Shown here: positions 6,457 through 8,659 of the stretch, piece after piece
Layout of the letters: each line of letters starts with the position of its first letter
Numbering within the stretch: position 1 is the first letter of the stretch
Assembly (NCBI GenBank): GCA_026991005.1
Contig: JALXCH010000062.1
Span: 1 to 8,659, forward strand
DNA length: 8,659 nt
Source: Calditrichia bacterium
GTDB taxonomy: Bacteria > Calditrichota > Calditrichia > RBG-13-44-9
Direction of reading: 5' to 3'
Notes under the pieces: generated by a model
The model's input: the letters and a program-made list of their open reading frames with translations, nothing else
Database searches by the model: none
What the model was told of the DNA's origin: nothing
Program-made: the position numbers and the translations under genes

Positions 6457-7599
6457 TTAATCCTTTTCCTGCCCCAATTTTAGTAACTGTTCCTGGCAAA
6501 CAGCCTGATACAATGCATCGTACTTTTTTAAAATTTGTGTAAAAGAATAAAAAGCCGCAATCTTCTTTCTATTTTTATCTCCCATTTCTCTGCGTAAATC
6601 TTCATTTCTGTAAAGAATCAGAAGTTTTTGGGTTAATCCTTCAATATCACCAATTTCAAACAAAAAACCATTTTCTCCATCAAACAGGTATTCTGGAATG
6701 GCTCCTTGCCTGGTAGAAATTACTGGGAGACCGGCAGCCATAGCCTCCAGATTTACGATGCCAAAACTGTCGTGCCTGGAAGGCAAAACAAAGATGTCAG
6801 ATTGTTTCAATATTTTAATTTTTTCTACACCAATTTTTAACCCATGAAAAGTAACATAAGGTAAAATCCCAATTTTTTCATAATAGGCTTTAACCGCTGA
6901 CAACTCGCCTGGATCTTCTTCACGACCAACCATTTCCAGACTAATATTTTTGATCTTATATTCATCCACTAATTTTTTAATTGCATCGCCAAGCTCATAA
7001 CAACCTTTGCGCTGACCGATCAAGCCAATAAAGACAATCCGAATCTTTCCATCATTCAAGAGTTCAGCCTTTACAGAATTGTACAATTTAGTATCAACTC
7101 CATGAGGAATGATGACAAACGGGTAATTTCCTATCATTTCACGGAGAAATTTCCTAAACGTATTGGAAAGAACAATAATTGCATTAGTTAAATTAAATAC
7201 CTTTTTAACAATTTTTCTAAAAAACGATTTTTTCTTCAATAAATATTCAAATTTTGACCCATGCAGATGTAAAATGATTTTAGTTGACGAGAATGTCTTG
7301 GTTAGTAAAATCAGAAATCCTTTTTCAAGAAAGCTAGCCGCGTTTGAACTATGAATGTGTATGAGATCGGGATGCTGGCGAAAAAGAATACTGATGAGTT
7401 TCAGAACAAATTTAATCGTTAAAACAAACCTGAAAATACGCCTTTCATGAAAGAATTCCGGGATAGTCGTATCTAATACAATAAAGTCATATTTTTCTTT
7501 AAGTGCAGAGTTTAATATCATATTAGTAACGTATTGCACACCTCCGATGCGTTGTTCGCCATAGGGTCCTATGCTCAATATTTTAATTTTTTTATTCAT
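6457..7599 (-). CDS. Glycosyltransferase family 4 (retaining, GT-B fold)
   Basis: This 380-residue enzyme should transfer a sugar from a nucleotide donor to the growing lipid-linked repeat unit at the inner face of the membrane. The N-terminal Rossmann domain has IGPYGEQRIGGVQ (10-22, acceptor-side GG loop), HIHSSN (81-86) and HLHGSK (111-116). The C-terminal domain starts near 185 with the donor-site VFIGLIGQRKG (189-199) and carries the GT4 block PSRHDSFGIVNLEAMAAGLP (273-292). In the EX7E position the first acid is D277 and the second E285, a conservative variant. The ATG at 7599 overlaps the end of the polymerase gene by 8 bases and lacks a strong Shine-Dalgarno, so translation is probably coupled. 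The coding sequence is markedly AT-rich compared with the genes at the left of the window. The sugar specificity cannot be read from the sequence. Confidence 0.92.
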   Translation of the reverse strand: MNKKIKILSIGPYGEQRIGGVQYVTNMILNSALKEKYDFIVLDTTIPEFFHERRIFRFVLTIKFVLKLISILFRQHPDLIHIHSSNAASFLEKGFLILLTKTFSSTKIILHLHGSKFEYLLKKKSFFRKIVKKVFNLTNAIIVLSNTFRKFLREMIGNYPFVIIPHGVDTKLYNSVKAELLNDGKIRIVFIGLIGQRKGCYELGDAIKKLVDEYKIKNISLEMVGREEDPGELSAVKAYYEKIGILPYVTFHGLKIGVEKIKILKQSDIFVLPSRHDSFGIVNLEAMAAGLPVISTRQGAIPEYLFDGENGFLFEIGDIEGLTQKLLILYRNEDLRREMGDKNRKKIAAFYSFTQILKKYDALYQAVCQEQLLKLGQEKD

Positions 7600-8659
7600 T
7601 GACCAATTTCACTGATATTTCAATATTTCGGTTTAAAAAATTAACGAATTTAAAACCGGCCACAAATAAAATAAATAGCACAGACATTTGATACGTAGAT
7701 ACCATGGTGAAATATTGACCGAAAAAAGATAATAAGCCCATTGTTAAAAAAAACAAATTAAAAAAAATGAAATAAGGCGAATATCTACTTAAACTTCTCA
7801 AATAAAAAAAATACGTAGCAATTGAATATATTATAATCATAAAAACTGTAAAAGGGATGCCACCAATTAAAAAATATACACCATATGCTGTTCCAACATT
7901 TGAATATAAACCCGGTGCAGTTTGTTGAAACCCTAAATCAATAAGCGGGATTGCATTATATCTAAGAGAGTTACCCGTTATAACAAACCATATATTAAAA
8001 AAAACAACCAAAATCGTCCAATCAGGTTTTACAGCAGGATGATTCAACCAATTGTTAAGTATCATAGGACCGGTAACAAGATAATTCAATGTTTGCTTAA
8101 GAAAAAACTCCCAAACATCAGTACGAAAAACATCGAATGTTCCCCAGGCAAGCGTTAAAGCAAACCAAAAAATATTCATAATTAAAAATAAAGCAAGTGC
8201 AGCACCAGCTAATATTAAAATTTGTTTTTTGATTGATTTTTCTAAATTATAGAAAAGAAATGAAATAAAAATAACAAACATAATATGATATTTAACCTGA
8301 ATTGAAGCAATAGCTAATCCGAGAACAAACAAAGTTAAAAAAGTTAATTTTTTAAATCTCACCTTTCGATAAATAAAAACAAGTAAAATAAATACTACTT
8401 TGCCCACTTGCACCAGATGCGCGACCAAACCTACAATCATTTCTTTTTCATAATCTTCGTTTCCAAAAAAAGCAAAACCACCATGTTGATGGAAAAGAGC
8501 AAGCATTTTACGAAAAGTAAACAAGGAAATAAACCAGGCTATACCGATTAAAAAAATATCAAATTTGTAAAATTCATCTGCAAATTTTAAATAAAATGGT
8601 GATTGTTCTTGTTTTTTAGTTTTCATTAATTTAACCATAACCAGACCAACAACCCATAT
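7592..8659 (-). CDS. O-antigen/exopolysaccharide polymerase-like membrane protein (Wzy-type), 5' end off window
   Basis: The protein is highly hydrophobic, with about nine visible membrane segments. Counted from the in-window Met at 8638, they lie near 26-42, 68-90, 98-113, 115-130, 139-163, 208-221, 252-280, 289-311 and 315-334. A longer polar loop at about 164-207 contains NYLVTGPMILNNW (185-197), and SNVGTAYGVYFLIGG (246-260) resembles the loop motif of oligosaccharide repeat-unit polymerases. It would join undecaprenyl-linked repeat units on the periplasmic side. The frame stays open past the Met at 8638 to the window edge, reading IWVVGLV, which looks like the end of another membrane helix, and that Met has no good ribosome-binding site. 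The true start is therefore probably outside the window. Assignment rests on topology, weak motifs and context; a Wzx-like flippase is less likely because the protein is short and has too few helices. Confidence 0.72.
   Translation of the reverse strand: MWVVGLVMVKLMKTKKQEQSPFYLKFADEFYKFDIFLIGIAWFISLFTFRKMLALFHQHGGFAFFGNEDYEKEMIVGLVAHLVQVGKVVFILLVFIYRKVRFKKLTFLTLFVLGLAIASIQVKYHIMFVIFISFLFYNLEKSIKKQILILAGAALALFLIMNIFWFALTLAWGTFDVFRTDVWEFFLKQTLNYLVTGPMILNNWLNHPAVKPDWTILVVFFNIWFVITGNSLRYNAIPLIDLGFQQTAPGLYSNVGTAYGVYFLIGGIPFTVFMIIIYSIATYFFYLRSLSRYSPYFIFFNLFFLTMGLLSFFGQYFTMVSTYQMSVLFILFVAGFKFVNFLNRNIEISVKLVNE

Overview
This 8.66-kb window is the interior of a bacterial surface-polysaccharide (O-antigen, capsule or exopolysaccharide) biosynthesis locus. 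All seven genes lie on the minus strand and are tightly packed, so the locus reads from right to left. In transcription order they are: an O-antigen-polymerase-like membrane protein (its N-terminus lies beyond the right edge), a GT4 glycosyltransferase, a fused two-domain oxidoreductase, a family-2-type sulfotransferase, a UDP-GlcNAc 2-epimerase (wecB), a heparinase II/III-fold protein without a signal peptide, and the first 19 codons of a second GT4 glycosyltransferase (WbuB-like start) at the left edge.

Layout. 8659-7592: Wzy-like polymerase, 8-base overlap with the next gene. 7599-6457: GT4. 6456-6367: 90-bp AT-rich spacer with nested inverted repeats. 6366-4210: MDR dehydrogenase fused to Gfo/Idh/MocA. 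4195-3374: sulfotransferase, GTG start, Shine-Dalgarno overlapping the previous stop. 3373-3249: AT-rich 125-bp spacer with a candidate promoter. 3248-2154: wecB. 2153-1873: 281-bp spacer, the longest gene-free stretch, with a GC-rich hairpin that has two mutually exclusive pairings and a candidate promoter. 1872-70: heparinase-fold protein. 57-1: start of the next glycosyltransferase.

How the genes may work together (inference). WecB would supply an N-acetylmannosamine-type nucleotide sugar, the two-domain oxidoreductase would modify a sugar precursor, the two GT4 enzymes would build the repeat unit, and the Wzy-like protein would polymerise it. The sulfotransferase suggests a sulfated product. 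The heparinase-fold protein keeps the His/Tyr/His residues used by heparinase II lyases and by dermatan sulfate epimerase, yet appears cytoplasmic, so a tailoring role such as uronate epimerisation or editing is worth testing. A bacterial sulfated-glycan pathway is the most interesting reading of this window.

Organism. The locus type and the Shine-Dalgarno motifs fit a bacterium, probably Gram-negative with a Wzx/Wzy-type pathway. Moderate overall GC with strong local swings fits a mosaic polysaccharide locus. A Bacteroidota/Calditrichota/Ignavibacteria-like source is only a guess. No tRNA, rRNA, CRISPR, insertion sequence or transposase was seen.
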